Shown here piece after piece: positions 49,918 through 61,171 of a stretch of 64,000 bases of DNA (positions within the stretch are counted from its first letter, which is position 1; each line of letters starts with the position of its first letter). The stretch comes from Grammothele lineata (taxonomy: Eukaryota > Basidiomycota > Agaricomycetes > Polyporales > Polyporaceae). The notes under the pieces were generated by a model. The model did not search any database. It was given only the letters and a program-made list of their open reading frames with translations, and was not told where the DNA came from. The stretch is taken from contig NDFF03000091.1 of NCBI GenBank assembly GCA_002150815.3, forward strand, positions 124,001 to 188,000, read 5' to 3'. A program made the position numbers and the translations under genes.

Positions 49918-50436
49918 TGCTCAAGCGTGTGAGCGAGCGACGTAGAGGTTCGGACTTGGATAGTAGGCTAGGACAGACTAATGAGGCGTGAGCTTATGTG
50001 GAGGTACGCGGTTTAGACGCGTGGAGCACACGATACTCGGAAGACATGTGTCGGGATTCGGATGTGTCGTGAGATGAGCGGCAACGGAGTCGAGAAAGTC
50101 CTCGAAAGCCCATCCGAGCAAGCCGACTCCGACCATCCAGCCCAACGCCCCGCTTGCCCGCCTCGGCCCGGCCGCCATGACGTCTCCTCGTCCTCGGCAC
50201 AGCCACCAGGCCTCCCACGTGGCCTAGATTTCTTCCAAGCGCCCGGCGTTTCATGCCACAGGCATTTTAACTTGCCAGGCTGCGTAGGGCCGCCCTCTCT
50301 GAGTGCAGGAGCTCACTCTACCTCACCTGCGTATTGGCCACCAACAAACCGTCGTCCACTTCTTGCTCTGCATCTGTCGTCCTTGAAGCAACAATATCTC
50401 TGTCTCCCCAACAAAAGCTCGGATCTAGTACACTTC
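49918..50436. promoter_or_regulatory. Divergent promoter, DnaJ/IPI3
   Basis: The 519 bases separate the divergent starts. An open frame runs upstream of the IPI3 ATG from about 50062 without ATG or similarity to the family, so I treat it as leader or promoter sequence. No heat-shock element (repeated nGAAn) of convincing quality was found. Confidence 0.35.
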
Positions 50437-52330
50437 ATGCATCTTCACGAAAGTATTCTATGCGCAACCGCGCCCTCTGCTTCAGGAGTTGGTCCTGGTA
50501 CACTAGCTCTTCACGACATCCAGACCGGCACCTCGTTGGCGACATGGAAGCAAAGCTCAGCTGGTTCCCACTGCACAGCAGTTGTGCAGTCAAGACACGG
50601 GCAAGGAGGGTTCATGCTTGCGGCTCAGCAGGATAAGTCCATCCTGAATGTTTATACCTTTCAAAAGGTGTGTTCCGTGCACAATGGAGCATATAATTGG
50701 TGTGAACACATTTCTACTTTCTCTGCATTAGGACCAGCTTGCTCTCAAGGTCGTGCTCCCCGAAAAGCTCTCTGCACTTGCGGCGGACCCGAGCGGGAGG
50801 TACTGTGCAGGGGCGACTGCTCAGGGACGAATATTCCTATGGGAGGCGCGTACCCGTGCACATCGCGCACAAGTTTCTGTCATGACGTCAGAACTCAATA
50901 TAGTAGATTGCCTCTGGGATCATGTACAACTCGTGGGATGCGCACTACCGACAAATCAACGTCTTGCGTTTCTCTCAAGATGCTGCTGCGTTGTTCGCTG
51001 GAAGCGAAGACTCTGGAGTTAGCGTTTGGTCGATAGAGAGGTAAGGCTCGTGCTCAGCTGTTTGTTCAACATGCCTCTAATCTTGACGATGCTGCCAGGC
51101 TCCTTGATGATACTCTACAAAACGAGTTACCGACCCCATATTGCAGCTTCACTGACCATACGCTCCCCGTAACAGACATCGTTTGCGGAGTCGGCTCCTT
51201 CCCCTCCTGTCGCGTCCTGACAGCCTCTCAGGATCACACAGTAAAGGTAAAGTCGGCGCTCTCCCCACCGTCCCCGGTCGTTGAGCCTCTCTATCAGCTG
51301 TGGGATCCATCTTCAACATCCCTCCTTACAACGTTCCATTTCCCCCACCCCATTTCCTGCGTGACTTGGGACCGCACGGAGCGCCTCTTCTTCGCCGCAT
51401 CGTCGAATGGCTCAATACACCAAGTCAACCTCTTTCGCCAAAGAGAGGACAAGTTCAGCCGAGCTGCCATGGAAGCTGTCGGTGGTGCGGGCGTGAGCGA
51501 CGTCATCCGCATTAACGAGCTCGATTCCGGCTCAGCGAAGAGGCGACTCATATCCGTTGGGTACGCTCGAGACTATCACAGCTGACAGCATTCCAGACTG
51601 ACTTGACATAAACCGATAGCGAACCGGTGTCAACGCTGACGATGTCGCTCACGTCGTCCCTGCTCCTCGCGGGTACCGCGACCGGCCTTGTCCACGTCTA
51701 TGACGTTGCGTCGCACCAGCTCATGCGCACTGTGTCGACTCACAAGGGCATGGCTATCACGCATCTGGCAACGATGCTCCGACCGCCAGACCTCGTTGGA
51801 CATATCAGCCTCACGCTCGCTGCAGGGGGAGCGAGTGATGGAAAGGAGAGCATCCCGGTACAGCCTGTCGCGCCGTTTCAGCGTATACGGGATGCAAAGG
51901 CGAAGGAAGCCCATGACGTTTCGCTGCTTCTGCCTCAGACAGAGGTACATCCCAGGCCAATTCGCTCTTGCGTCACAACCGGTGGACTAACATAATGCGA
52001 TTGTAGACATCCACGCCTGCGTTCTTCACTTACTCAAAGGCAGAACTGATTGAGGACCACTCCTTCTTTGTGAAACAGCCGTCCACGAAGTCGGAAGCAA
52101 CAGGAGTTGCATTACAATCTCGCGTCGCAGAGTTAGAAGACGAGGTGACTCGCTTGAAGGAACAACTAGGAAAGGCGAAGGGCATCAATGATGCTATGTG
52201 GGAGTCTGTCATTCAGCGTCTAGTTGCAGAAGGCAAAGAGAAAGAGCAGCACAAAGAAAGCGACGTTGCGATGGAGGACAGTGCGAGGCAAGACGGAGGC
52301 GGACGCAGGAGGAAGCGAAATCGCACCTAG
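50437..52330 (+). CDS. IPI3: Pre-rRNA processing WD40 protein IPI3
   Basis: IPI3 (human WDR18) belongs to the Rix1-Ipi1-Ipi3 complex, which recruits Mdn1 to pre-60S particles for ITS2 removal; homologues also act in replication licensing. Exons 50437-50667, 50732-50845, 50907-51040, 51099-51246, 51298-51560, 51620-51944, 52007-52330; 512 residues. Repeats are visible as TLALHDIQTGTSLATWK, LAADPSGRYCAGATAQGRIFLWE, SWDAHYRQINVLRFSQD, FAGSEDSGVSVWSIER, SCRVLTASQDHTVKLWD, LFFAASSNGSIHQVNL and LLLAGTATGLVHVYD. A C-terminal coiled coil (RVAELEDEVTRLKEQLGKAK) precedes a basic tail. Intron 2 (50846-50906) begins GC (GAG|GCGCGT) and ends TAG; no GT donor keeps the frame RIFLWE/IASGIM. Ends 90 bases from the convergent NUXM stop. 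Confidence 0.88.
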
Positions 52331-52420
52331 TTTTGATTACATCCGATCAGCGCACCCAACGTATGATATGTGATTTCCGGTGTATTGAGCGCAAGGGACG
52401 AGAAGTGCAGGCTACAAAAT

Positions 52421-53137
52421 CTACGATGACTCTTCCTTCGGCTTGTACTTCTCCGGGTCCGTCCCGTGGTGTGGGTGGTTGACCAAGTTGAACCTGTAAG
52501 ATGTGAGAATATGGTACGCAAGTAGAGCATGGTAGCACTTACATGGGGAAGAGGTCTAGGGCGTGACGTTAATACGAGCATGTTTCGAAGACTAGATAAA
52601 TCAACTCACGCATCTTGAGCTGAGAGAAGGCGGAGTTGCGGTACGCCACGCCCTGAATCCACTCCGGCTGGTCCGACTCGCCGTAGAGAGGAAGACCACG
52701 CCTGGCACGGTCAGAGAGCTCCGCAAAGTCCTTTGCCTCCTCCCTCTTGTTCTCAGACCAGCCCCAGAACCGGACTTTTACGTCCACCAATCATGAGTCG
52801 TAGTTTTGGCATACGCAAGGCGACACAACTCACAGCTTGACCTCTGGTAGGCCATCAGGAATCCGCCGACGAAACCGAGAAGACCTCCAAAGCGGAGCTG
52901 CGTCCTAATCCTGAGTTTGGAGGGGTCCCACTTGTCTATAGGAATAGTCAGTTCCGAAGCTCCATAAGTTGAGAACAATGGCAAGGACGCACCCCACAAG
53001 TACAACGCGCCGGGGAAGGCGGCTGTTGCGCCGGCCCAGACGGCGAGGTCAGAGGGGCGCATGTAGCGAATTACACGGCCAGCATGGGGGTCCGCGTCGA
53101 TGAGCGGATAGGGGTGGTCGACCACCTTGTTCGGCAT
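52421..53137 (-). CDS. NUXM: NADH:ubiquinone oxidoreductase 21 kDa subunit (NUXM)
   Basis: A fungal accessory membrane subunit of respiratory complex I. Exons: 52993-53137, 52834-52935, 52610-52774, 52543-52555, 52421-52493; 165 residues. The N-terminal family block (PNKVVDHPYPLIDADPHAGRV) is followed by two membrane helices (AVWAGATAAFPGALYLW; LRFGGLLGFVGGFLMAY) and the C-terminal block FRFWGWSENKREEAKD, YGESDQPEWIQGVAYRNSAFSQLK, FNLVNHPHHGTDP. Exon 4 has just 13 nt and supplies HLFPM; skipping it breaks the frame. The gene shares a 270-base intergenic region with the divergent nucleoporin gene. Name given after the Yarrowia subunit; identity rests on the 21 kDa N- and C-terminal family motifs. 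Confidence 0.92.
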
Positions 53138-53407
53138 TGTCGTCTACGACGGCGGCGGCGACGAGGACGATAGTGAGAGGAGTGCTGGTGTGCTTGAGCG
53201 CCCGGGTGCCGAGAATGGCAGGCGATGGGCGTGACCGGAAGGCTTTAGGGCAGGCTCAAAGCGTGTGGTCACTGGGCCGGGCAGCGCGAGGCAAGCGCGA
53301 TCACCTCTCTTCTCTCTTCTTCGCTCCTCCTTCTCCCGCCCCGCCACTCTCTCGCCTTGTTCCACTTGGGGCGCTCGTAGCTACGCTCCCGCAGCCACAC
53401 GACCACC
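53138..53407. promoter_or_regulatory. Bidirectional promoter NUXM/nucleoporin
   Basis: Only 270 bases lie between divergent starts. Purine-pyrimidine asymmetric runs (CTCTCTTCTCTCTTCTTC at about 53305-53325) are the only notable feature; no TATA element was seen. Confidence 0.4.
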
Positions 53408-55970
53408 ATGAGCACTGGCGCTATCCGTTCAAGCAATGCTAGGCGACATACTCGGAACAATAACGCGTCTCCGTACGCGCGCCCTGCGGGGAAGAAAGAC
53501 TCTCAGGTATGCTCTTTACCCCTTTGCTATCTTCTGGCCTCCAACTTACTAGTCTTCACCCAGAGCTGGTCTATAACTGGGTTCCTAAGCTACCTCAATC
53601 CTCTCCGTTATACTTCGCCGCGGGCCGAAGAAGCCCCGTCAGCGCCGCAGGTGGATGCTGCAGAGCGTTTAGTCACTAGAGGCCGTATGGTACGTCCCCG
53701 TCTGTGATATAAGCAGTCTCAATGCTTCAACGTCGTGCTCGGATAGATACAATCTCAGGCTCTGGGTGGAAACGTGAACAATCTACCTGGCAATCCATCA
53801 ACCTCCATCCAGCCACCACCACCACCAGCCACCCAACCCAACTCTCAGTCTCCACCCACCTCTTCTGTGAACGGCGACCACCGCACCTCACCCCGCAGTG
53901 ACGATTCACAGATGTCTTCCACGGCCAACCTACAAAAGGTTCAGGAGTTCCTCACCGAGAAAGGTGGCCGTCCTCTCAACCACGTCGAACTCGCCGGCTT
54001 GGTGCATCTCCTCCAAAACAGCGTGGAAGGTAATTGTCTTGCTAGGCCCGCTTTGTACGTTCACTCATTGATCACCTAACGACTAGACGACGATGAGCGC
54101 CCCGAACCTTTCCGGTTCTCCAGAAGTCCCAGTACTCGTGCCAACACTCCCGTACCCAATTTCCCCTCCACCGGCCTGGATTCCGCCGGATCTGCTTCTA
54201 CCACATCCGTATCCAGCACGCGCAAGACGTTGTCGAAGAACCCTATGGGTGTTTATCGTTGGCAAGGAGGTGGCAGCGCTCGTCCCCGCAATCGCTTTCA
54301 ATCACCGAGCTTTGGGTCGGCCGCTCCCCGTCCTACCATGAAGATCGTTACTGAGAAGCCCAAGGCGGATAATAAGCGACGGCGTGTTGGAGACGATGCC
54401 TCGTCTTCCTCACCACAACGTGCAGGCCCTACGTCGACTACAGGGTCGTCGATCTCATCATCGGCGTCTGCCCCGGCCGCCCTCAACGGTACCGGATCTA
54501 CGAGCAATACCCGACCAAATGGCCTGGCCCCTCCATCTACCCCCCGTATCCGCACAAACGGCGTCAAGCCCACCGCTCCTGCCATCCCCTCACCGTTGCG
54601 CCAGACTTGGCAAGCGGACTCGCCGCCACAACAACCCTCCCCACCTCAAAAGACTATCAAGCCAACTCGCGCCGCTAGCTTCATGACTGAATTGATCAAA
54701 GAGGTCACACCTCCGAAGAAACCAGCATTCGCGAACCCGTACGAGATGGCAAACCCAATGATCAAACCCGCCGCCAAGAAACAGCCAGTGCGCAGAACAC
54801 GTGCGACCGCCAGGGTTAAGGCTCAGGAGCAAACTCAGAAGGAGCAGGAATTGACGCCTCAAGCTATCATCGAAGCTACAGTGCCGAAAGTTTGTATCGC
54901 CCCGATTGTTCCCCCATTCATTCATTCATTAATATCTCGTATAGGGAAGCAAGCGATCCCGACCACCGCCGGAACTTGTCGGGGCGAAGTCCCCCGAGAA
55001 GAGGGTTACCTCCCCGGAGTCGGCTCCTCGGCGCAGTACCCGTTTGAATGGTGTGGAGCCAACGACAAACGGCTTGAACGGCCAGACGAAGGTGGCTACA
55101 GAAGAGGCCTCCGAGGAGGAGCAGCCTTCTCCCAAGAAGCAGCGTACAGTGAAATCGCCGCCGACAGCTTCTCGCAAGCCTATTATCACTGTCGAGGACG
55201 ATGACGTCGAGATGTCCTCCGCGCCTTCGGCGAAGATCCAGTCGTCAGAAGTCACCGAGCTCGGAGACGAGAAGAAACGTGCCACCTCACCAACGTCCGT
55301 TCTCCCCAGTCTTCCCCGTTCCGGTTTCGGTCAGGTGAAGACTTCTGCTCCCAAGGCTCCCTCAAAGCTTCGCTTCAGCATTCAAGCTGAACGAGAGGAT
55401 GCTCCAACCTCGGTCCCAACGCCCTCCACATCCTCGTCCACACCTGCTGTAGAGAAACCGAAGGATGCCCGCACGCTTGTGGCTACCATGGGTGAAGACG
55501 AGTTGCCAAGGTACACCTTCATACCTCCCTGGCCGTCTACCGATGATGTCCGTGGTTTTTTTGCCCGACCGGTCGCGTTGGCGGCTCCCGCCACTTCCCT
55601 TCCCACCTTCGACTTCTCCAAGGATCCTGTGCCTGCTCCCGCCTCTCAGTCCTCTGCATCCAAACCCGCTTCTGGTGGGTTTGACTGGGCAGCTGCGGGC
55701 ATGAAGCCTCCGCCGAAGCCCTCCTCAGACAACTGGACGTGCTCGGTGTGTATGCTGAGCAGCCCTGCTTCCGTGGATAAATGCGTCGCGTGCGAGTCGC
55801 CGCGGGCGGACAAACCCAAGCCCGCTACTACCTCAGGAGGTTTCAATTGGGCAGCTGCGGGGACCAAGCCTCCATCGCAGGCTGACGGGGGTCAATGGAC
55901 TTGCTCGACGTGTATGCTCAAGAATGCCGTGGATGCGTCGAAGTGTACGATCTGCGATACACCGCGGTGA
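53408..55970 (+). CDS. Nuclear basket-type nucleoporin with two RanBP2 zinc fingers (Nup153-like)
   Basis: Probably a nuclear-side nucleoporin. Exons 53408-53506, 53564-53689, 53759-54029, 54087-54889, 54945-55970; 774 residues. Near residues 34-52 WSITGFLSYLNPLRY looks like an amphipathic membrane-binding helix as in Nup1, Nup60 and Nup153. The middle is Ser/Pro/Lys-rich and disordered, with NPMGVYRWQGGGSARPRNRF, bipartite basic clusters (KRRR, KKQR) and FG-poor composition. Two W-x-C-x2-C-x10-C-x2-C fingers close the protein (NWTCSVC... CVAC at about 696-720; QWTCSTC... CTIC at 749-774), each preceded by GGFxWAAAGxKPP. RanBP2-type fingers bind Ran or RNA. Intron 4 uses donor GTTTGT, weak but required by frame. 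Start of exon 3 could be 12 bases earlier. Confidence 0.8.
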
Positions 55971-56442
55971 CCGCTCACTGTCGCGTCTTACTTCTGGGCT
56001 TGTTTCGCACGTACCTCTTGTTGTCGCATATTTGTGTTCTCATAGCATTTTCTTTGTACATCGATCCCCGTTGCTCCTGTCATTGTCGTGTTCCATATCG
56101 ATTCCTCAGTCGTGTTCCTCCCGTGTCATCTGTCCCGTATTTCCGTCGAATCGTGCGAGCGAGCCGCCGATTACACATCCGAGTCGATTGCAGTCATTAT
56201 CTTACATCCGGTAGCTACCTACTTGTACAGACAGTCCATGTGATGTGGTGCAGTAGGGCAGAGTCGCTGCCGTCGCTATCGCTGAACAAGATTGAGACAT
56301 GCACGCTCCACCGGACCGTGCATGTCCCGCTTTTCCCGCAGGGTTGCCACGTAGACCCTGCAGGACCCTCCCACCCCCCCGAGTGCAACTGTGAACCACC
56401 TGTTCTCCATCGGAGACTCTCCAGACTTCACAACCGCTGAGT
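55971..56442. other. Convergent 3' intergenic region
   Basis: The 472 bases between two stops are T-rich in the first 120 bases, as expected of a fungal 3' untranslated region. Nothing else was recognised. Confidence 0.4.
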
Positions 56443-58120
56443 TCACTTGGTGAAGTCCAACCGCCTTGCAACGGGTCTGCCCGCAAGCTCGTCTGCAGAA
56501 TGCTTGCGCTTGAGCTTGTTCGGCGGGTTGGCCTTGACCCCGGGCCCGGGCCCGCTGAGATCGACGTTGCCGTCGACCTCCTCTAAGGGCACACCGCTCT
56601 CTTTCTTGGCCGGCTCGGGGAGTTTGGACGGGTGCGAGGGGTACGGGAGCGCAAAGAAGTATGGGTGGTTAAGGGCCTGCGAAGGTACGATTCATACATC
56701 AGCTTCGAGTCTGTACTAGGCGGGCGAGCGGGAAAGGGGACGAAAGGAAGAGCGACACGCACGTCTTTGGCGGAGATGCGCCGGCGAGGATCGTAAATGA
56801 GGCACTTGCCGAGCAGGTTGAGGCAGTCGGCGCTCGCGGCGGTGAAGAGGTCGCGCAACGGCGTCTTCGGGAACTGCCCCACGGGCACGTAGTCGGGCAG
56901 CTTCGTGTGGCCCTAAAAACGTGAAGGTGTCAGTGCTAGCCTGTTTGACTGCGGCGCACGCCGCGGACACCGAAGATAGAGATGGAGAGGCGCGCATGCG
57001 GGTGGACGGGCGTGCCGCCGCATCGATCGAACGGAGAAGAGGAATAGCGACGCACGGGCCAGTCCTCCTCGGTCGGGGTGCCGAGCGCGCGGAAGATCGT
57101 CTTGAGCTGGTCCATGTCTGTCTCCCCAGGGAGGTAGGGAGTGCGGAGCATGAGCTCTGCGAAGATGCAACCCACGGACCAGATATCGACCGCAGTGCTG
57201 TAATACCGGCAACCCCACAGAAGTTCGGGGGGTCGGTACCATCTGTTATTAGTACATGGGCCAGAGAGAGACGGCGTAAGCGCGTGAACCTCCGGTGGCG
57301 TCAAAGCCGCAAGAACGGAGGGCGGGGACGCACCGCGTGATGACCTGGCAGGTCATCTTGTAGCCGGGATCTGCGAAGTCGCGAGCGAGACCGAAATCCG
57401 CAATCTTAAGCTGGCCATCTGACGCAATGAGCAAATTGTTGGGCTTGAGATCCTGCAGAAGGGCAGTCAGCAGCGGTGGTGTGGTTAGTGCCGAGACAGA
57501 CGACGCCGGCGTGCGCTCCGGCGCGGAATGAGGGGAGAAGGTTGGTGCGCACCCTGTGGAGGATAAAATTTCTGTGACAGAACTCAAGCCCGCGGAATGT
57601 CATGGCCATCCAGCTCTTGATGTCCGCTGGCAAGAAGACGAGAGAGCGGTCTTTGATAACGAGCTCGAGGTCGGTGTCGAGGAATTCAAGGACCAAGTTG
57701 AGATTTTTCTTTGACGAGAATACGTCAAGTAGCTAACCGGACGGCGTTAGAACATCTTTCGAGGGCAGTCATTACACGCATGCGCATACTTCGATGACAT
57801 TTTGGTGTTTCAGCTCGCGAAGGAACTTGACCTCGCGAATGGCAGACATGTCGAGGCCATCTTTGAATTGGCCAACCTTTATTTTCTTGATTGCAACCTT
57901 CCGCCCGCTGGATATCTGCCTCCCTAATTTGAAGTTAAGCTAAGATATTAACCAGAACTAGGAAATCTGCAAATACCTCGGTACACGACGGCGTAGGCAC
58001 CCTCACCAATCTTCTGATCCTTAGCCCTACCAGCAGACGTAAGAAGACATCATGAGTGGAAGCAGCACACGTTTACCATTGACGCTGTCGTTCTGCATTG
58101 GCTTTTTCTACTGCGTCCAT
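56443..58120 (-). CDS. KIN28: Cyclin-dependent kinase CDK7/KIN28 (TFIIH kinase)
   Basis: The kinase of TFIIH, which phosphorylates the RNA polymerase II C-terminal domain and, in many organisms, activates other CDKs. Exons: 58077-58120, 57977-58026, 57790-57923, 57553-57732, 57334-57452, 57056-57242, 56763-56912, 56443-56676; 365 residues. Kinase domain about 17-305: [35 protein letters not shown] (C-helix glutamate; RE in place of PSTAIRE), [33 protein letters not shown] with the T-loop threonine, [43 protein letters not shown] and [11 protein letters not shown] are typical of CDK7. The C-terminus holds a short Pro/Lys tail. Introns are 50-143 nt; the 143-nt one (56913-57055) is the longest. 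Assignment to CDK7 is firm. Confidence 0.94.
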
Positions 58121-58823
58121 TGAGACAGCACGCGGGGCGGTGTCAATGTGGCTAGTCTATGTAGTATCCCGGACCGTGGCCACTGAGTCAGTGCACCGGC
58201 GGGACCAGCGCGGCGTCTCGTAGGGGTGGACGAGCGGGCGGTCTAAGGTTGAACAAGCGTGCAACCTGTATGTTGGCTGATGCAGCCCGACGTGAGCGCA
58301 AGGCGAGGCCGGTTCGTGCGGGTTGATGTGTGGATGTTGTGTCCGGCGTCGGGCGACAAGACGGAGACGATGACGCTTCCATTCTGGGACTGGCGGGGAT
58401 GTGGCGGGCGCCTGATGGCCCGCGTGCACGCGTGATGGTCGCGGTTGCCGAAAGCGGCAGTCCAAGCAGTGCAGATGAGCTGGGTTCAGCCACTCGCGTC
58501 GCGGCTGTCGCGGTCGTCGCACCTGTGTTGCGCTCAAACTACGGGCGGTGGCACTTATCATCCTGCCCTGATGGTCCCTGCGGACACGCTCGCCCTGTCA
58601 GCGCTCGCAGATACCAATCCACAGATAGGCATGCTCCACCATGCCCGACGCCTCTTGGCAGCGGTCCACCCGCCCCCGTCCTCTCTCTCCATCTTCGACC
58701 ACTCTTCGTCTTCATTTCGCGCCGCAGGCGGCCCCGATCCTTCTTCGGATACCTTTCTGTCGTTCTGTGTATATATAGCGTCCCTTGACGGCACGTATAC
58801 CCCACGCGTTCAGCTCAGGCCGC
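58121..58823. promoter_or_regulatory. Divergent promoter, CDK7/seven-helix receptor
   Basis: The 703 bases separate the divergent starts. A TATATATA element lies close to the receptor gene. CG-rich sequence adjoins the CDK7 start. Open frames crossing the region show no family features. Confidence 0.4.
58770..58777 (+). promoter_or_regulatory. TATA box of the receptor gene
   Basis: TATATATA lies 47 bases upstream of the receptor ATG at 58824, implying a very short leader if this ATG is used. Confidence 0.5.
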
Positions 58824-61171
58824 ATGGCGTCCTATTACGACGGCTCTGCCTCTCTGTCCGACGATGTTCTCGCCACCTTGCCCAACGGTCATAGCTTCGT
58901 TCTCAGCAGGCCATACACTTCCGGTGAGACCAACGGGGTTTTAGTAAGTCAAATTCAGCGCTCCGAGCTCTTCCATGTCCTTCTCATCAGCAAATTCGCA
59001 GGTTCTCGTGATAGTATCGTGTGCTTCTGCGGCCGCAGTCATATGCCTGCTCCTGGCCATAGCGGTAGGTACATTTCAGTTACTTAACCCATAAGCAAAG
59101 CTCATGTGCACAGATTTCCGCCTGGAACACGCGCAAGTCCAAGTCGAGGAACTTATTCGTACGGAGCCATGTTGCTGCGTACTTTATTTCTCTCCTCCTT
59201 TGCGAGGTTGCCCAAAGTACGTGGTGCATTCACCGGTCTTAGACTCTTGACAGCGACTCAACGGTCCATACCTCTTCAGCCATAGGATCTATCATGAGCA
59301 TTCATTGGGTGACATCTCGTGCTGTTTCCTACGAACCTTATTGCACCGTGCAAGGCGTAGTGAAACACATATCTGACGTCGGCACAGCGTACTGGTTCGT
59401 CCCCAAATCCGTTGAACTTTCATCGTGGCTGATTTTTTGCCTCTTTCTAGGTCAACGATCATAGCCATCAACACCTTCTGGATCCTCTTCTTGCAATGGA
59501 AGTTGAGAGTCTATGTGTTGCTGGCCGCAATGCTGGGTGGGTGGGCTACAATTGGCGCCATCATTACCACCGGTCCGGGTGCTCTTCAAAAAGAGGAAAC
59601 AGGACCGTTCTGTGAGTGAACGCGTAAGACCGAAGCCCCATCTTGCGCTCATTTCTCGTCCAATTGTAGATGCCATCTCTGGGTACTGGTGCTGGATTTC
59701 TGACGAGTATCCGTCAGAGCGCATCACGTACGTCGCGGAATGCTTTTGACCATCGCCCTTGACTGGACTGACGCGTAGTCTTCTACATCCAGGTTAGACT
59801 ACATGATCGTGAGGTCCTCTACCATTCGCCTGCTCTTCCATCTAACTGTTCGCAGATGTTCATTTCAGCGGGACTCTGCTTCCTCATGTATACACTGGTC
59901 TTCCTCAAGCTGCGGGGCAACATCCTGGTTCACGGATGGCGCTTGACCTTTCGCTTCCGCCCTAGCACGTTTGATCATGCCCCGAAAAGCGTTGATACTC
60001 ATGTCATCAGCATTGCGAAGGGAATGCTACTGTGAGTGCTTGAGGCATCACCGTTGCCGGGTAGCTAATATTCGCTGTCCCCAGGTATCCGGTATGGGTA
60101 TCACTGTGGGCAGTGTCTGGGCGTAGCGCTTACCTTTCATCATCGATAGGTGGCATACACAATTCTCTTGTTGCCCATCGCTATCTGCCGTTTCGCCGAT
60201 TGGACCGGTCACACAGTTCCATTTGCCGTTACGGTCTTTAGGTGAGCTCCTTCTCTCCTCTTTCTAGCCCCCGATCAGTCAAAATGCTCAATTGTACCTT
60301 AGTGACGCTATCTTCCTCCTCTCCGGTATGTTGCACTCCTCGTGCTCCCCTTCATCTCTCCTAATATTATCTCTGACATCTACCGGCGTCATTCATCGCT
60401 GATCCTGTATTCCTAGGATTCGTGAATGTTGTGCTATTCCTCACCACCCGGCGTGTCCTCCCCGTGCACAGCGTTGTCCCACGCTCTGTCTCCCGCCTCT
60501 TCCGCCGCTCGATGTCCGTGGACACGCGAGCGAGCAGCTATAGTGGGAGTAGCTTGTCCTCCTCCAGCACCTTCGCCGCCACATACCCGGCTGACGTCGA
60601 GAAGTCCTCTGCACGGTTCAGCGCCCACTCTTACGACGAGACCGTCCTGCCTCGTCCCGAAGGACCTCTATCTGCTCTCGCGAGCGCCGCCCCCACTCCC
60701 TACACTAACCGAGGACCTGCGTTCGCCATCGGCTCTGCCAAATCGGAGACATATTCCGACGTGGCTCTCAACAGCGCACCCCTCCCCTCACAGGCGGAGG
60801 AGCTCCTCCCCACGCACGGCATGGGCCGCTCAAGGTGCTCACTAGATGCCCTGGACGACCGGTCTCGACCGGAGAGCTCTGTACTCGACGTCGACATCTC
60901 CAGCGCGCGGTACTCCGCCTCGTATGATGGCCGCCCCGAAAGCGTCTTCGACGCATACGCGGAATCCCCGCCGCCCAGTCCGGACTCGAGCCTCCCGCCG
61001 CTCCCACGCGTGGCGCCGCTCCGTATCGAACCCCGCGGGCCACGTTCGCGCTCGGAATCACCAACGATCTCGGTAGACATCCCCTCAAGCGCGCTGAGTC
61101 CGGTCCTCCCATCACCGCATCCTCGTGCGCCTGGCTGGAGTCCCGCGTCGCGCGCGCCCGATACTAAGTGA
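58824..61171 (+). CDS. Seven-transmembrane receptor, fungal cAMP/glucose-receptor-like GPCR
   Basis: A plasma-membrane receptor of the Git3/cAR-like class. Exons 58824-58943, 59002-59064, 59114-59216, 59280-59394, 59451-59611, 59670-59727, 59793-59808, 59856-60031, 60085-60091, 60150-60241, 60303-60325, 60417-61171; 562 residues. Seven hydrophobic segments appear in order, including VLVIVSCASAAAVICLLLAI, VAAYFISLLLC, AYWSTIIAINTFWILFL, YVLLAAMLGGWATIGAII, IMFISAGLCFLMYTLVFL, YTILLLPIAICRFADW and FVNVVLFLTTRR. The extracellular cysteine in EPYCTVQG and that in YWCWISDE could form the usual disulphide. Two exons are 16 and 7 nt and needed for frame. The cytoplasmic tail of about 250 residues is Ser/Pro-rich, suited to phosphorylation. 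Ligand and G protein are unknown. The stop at 61169-61171 overlaps a donor-like GTGAGC, so a further exon cannot be excluded. Confidence 0.85.
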
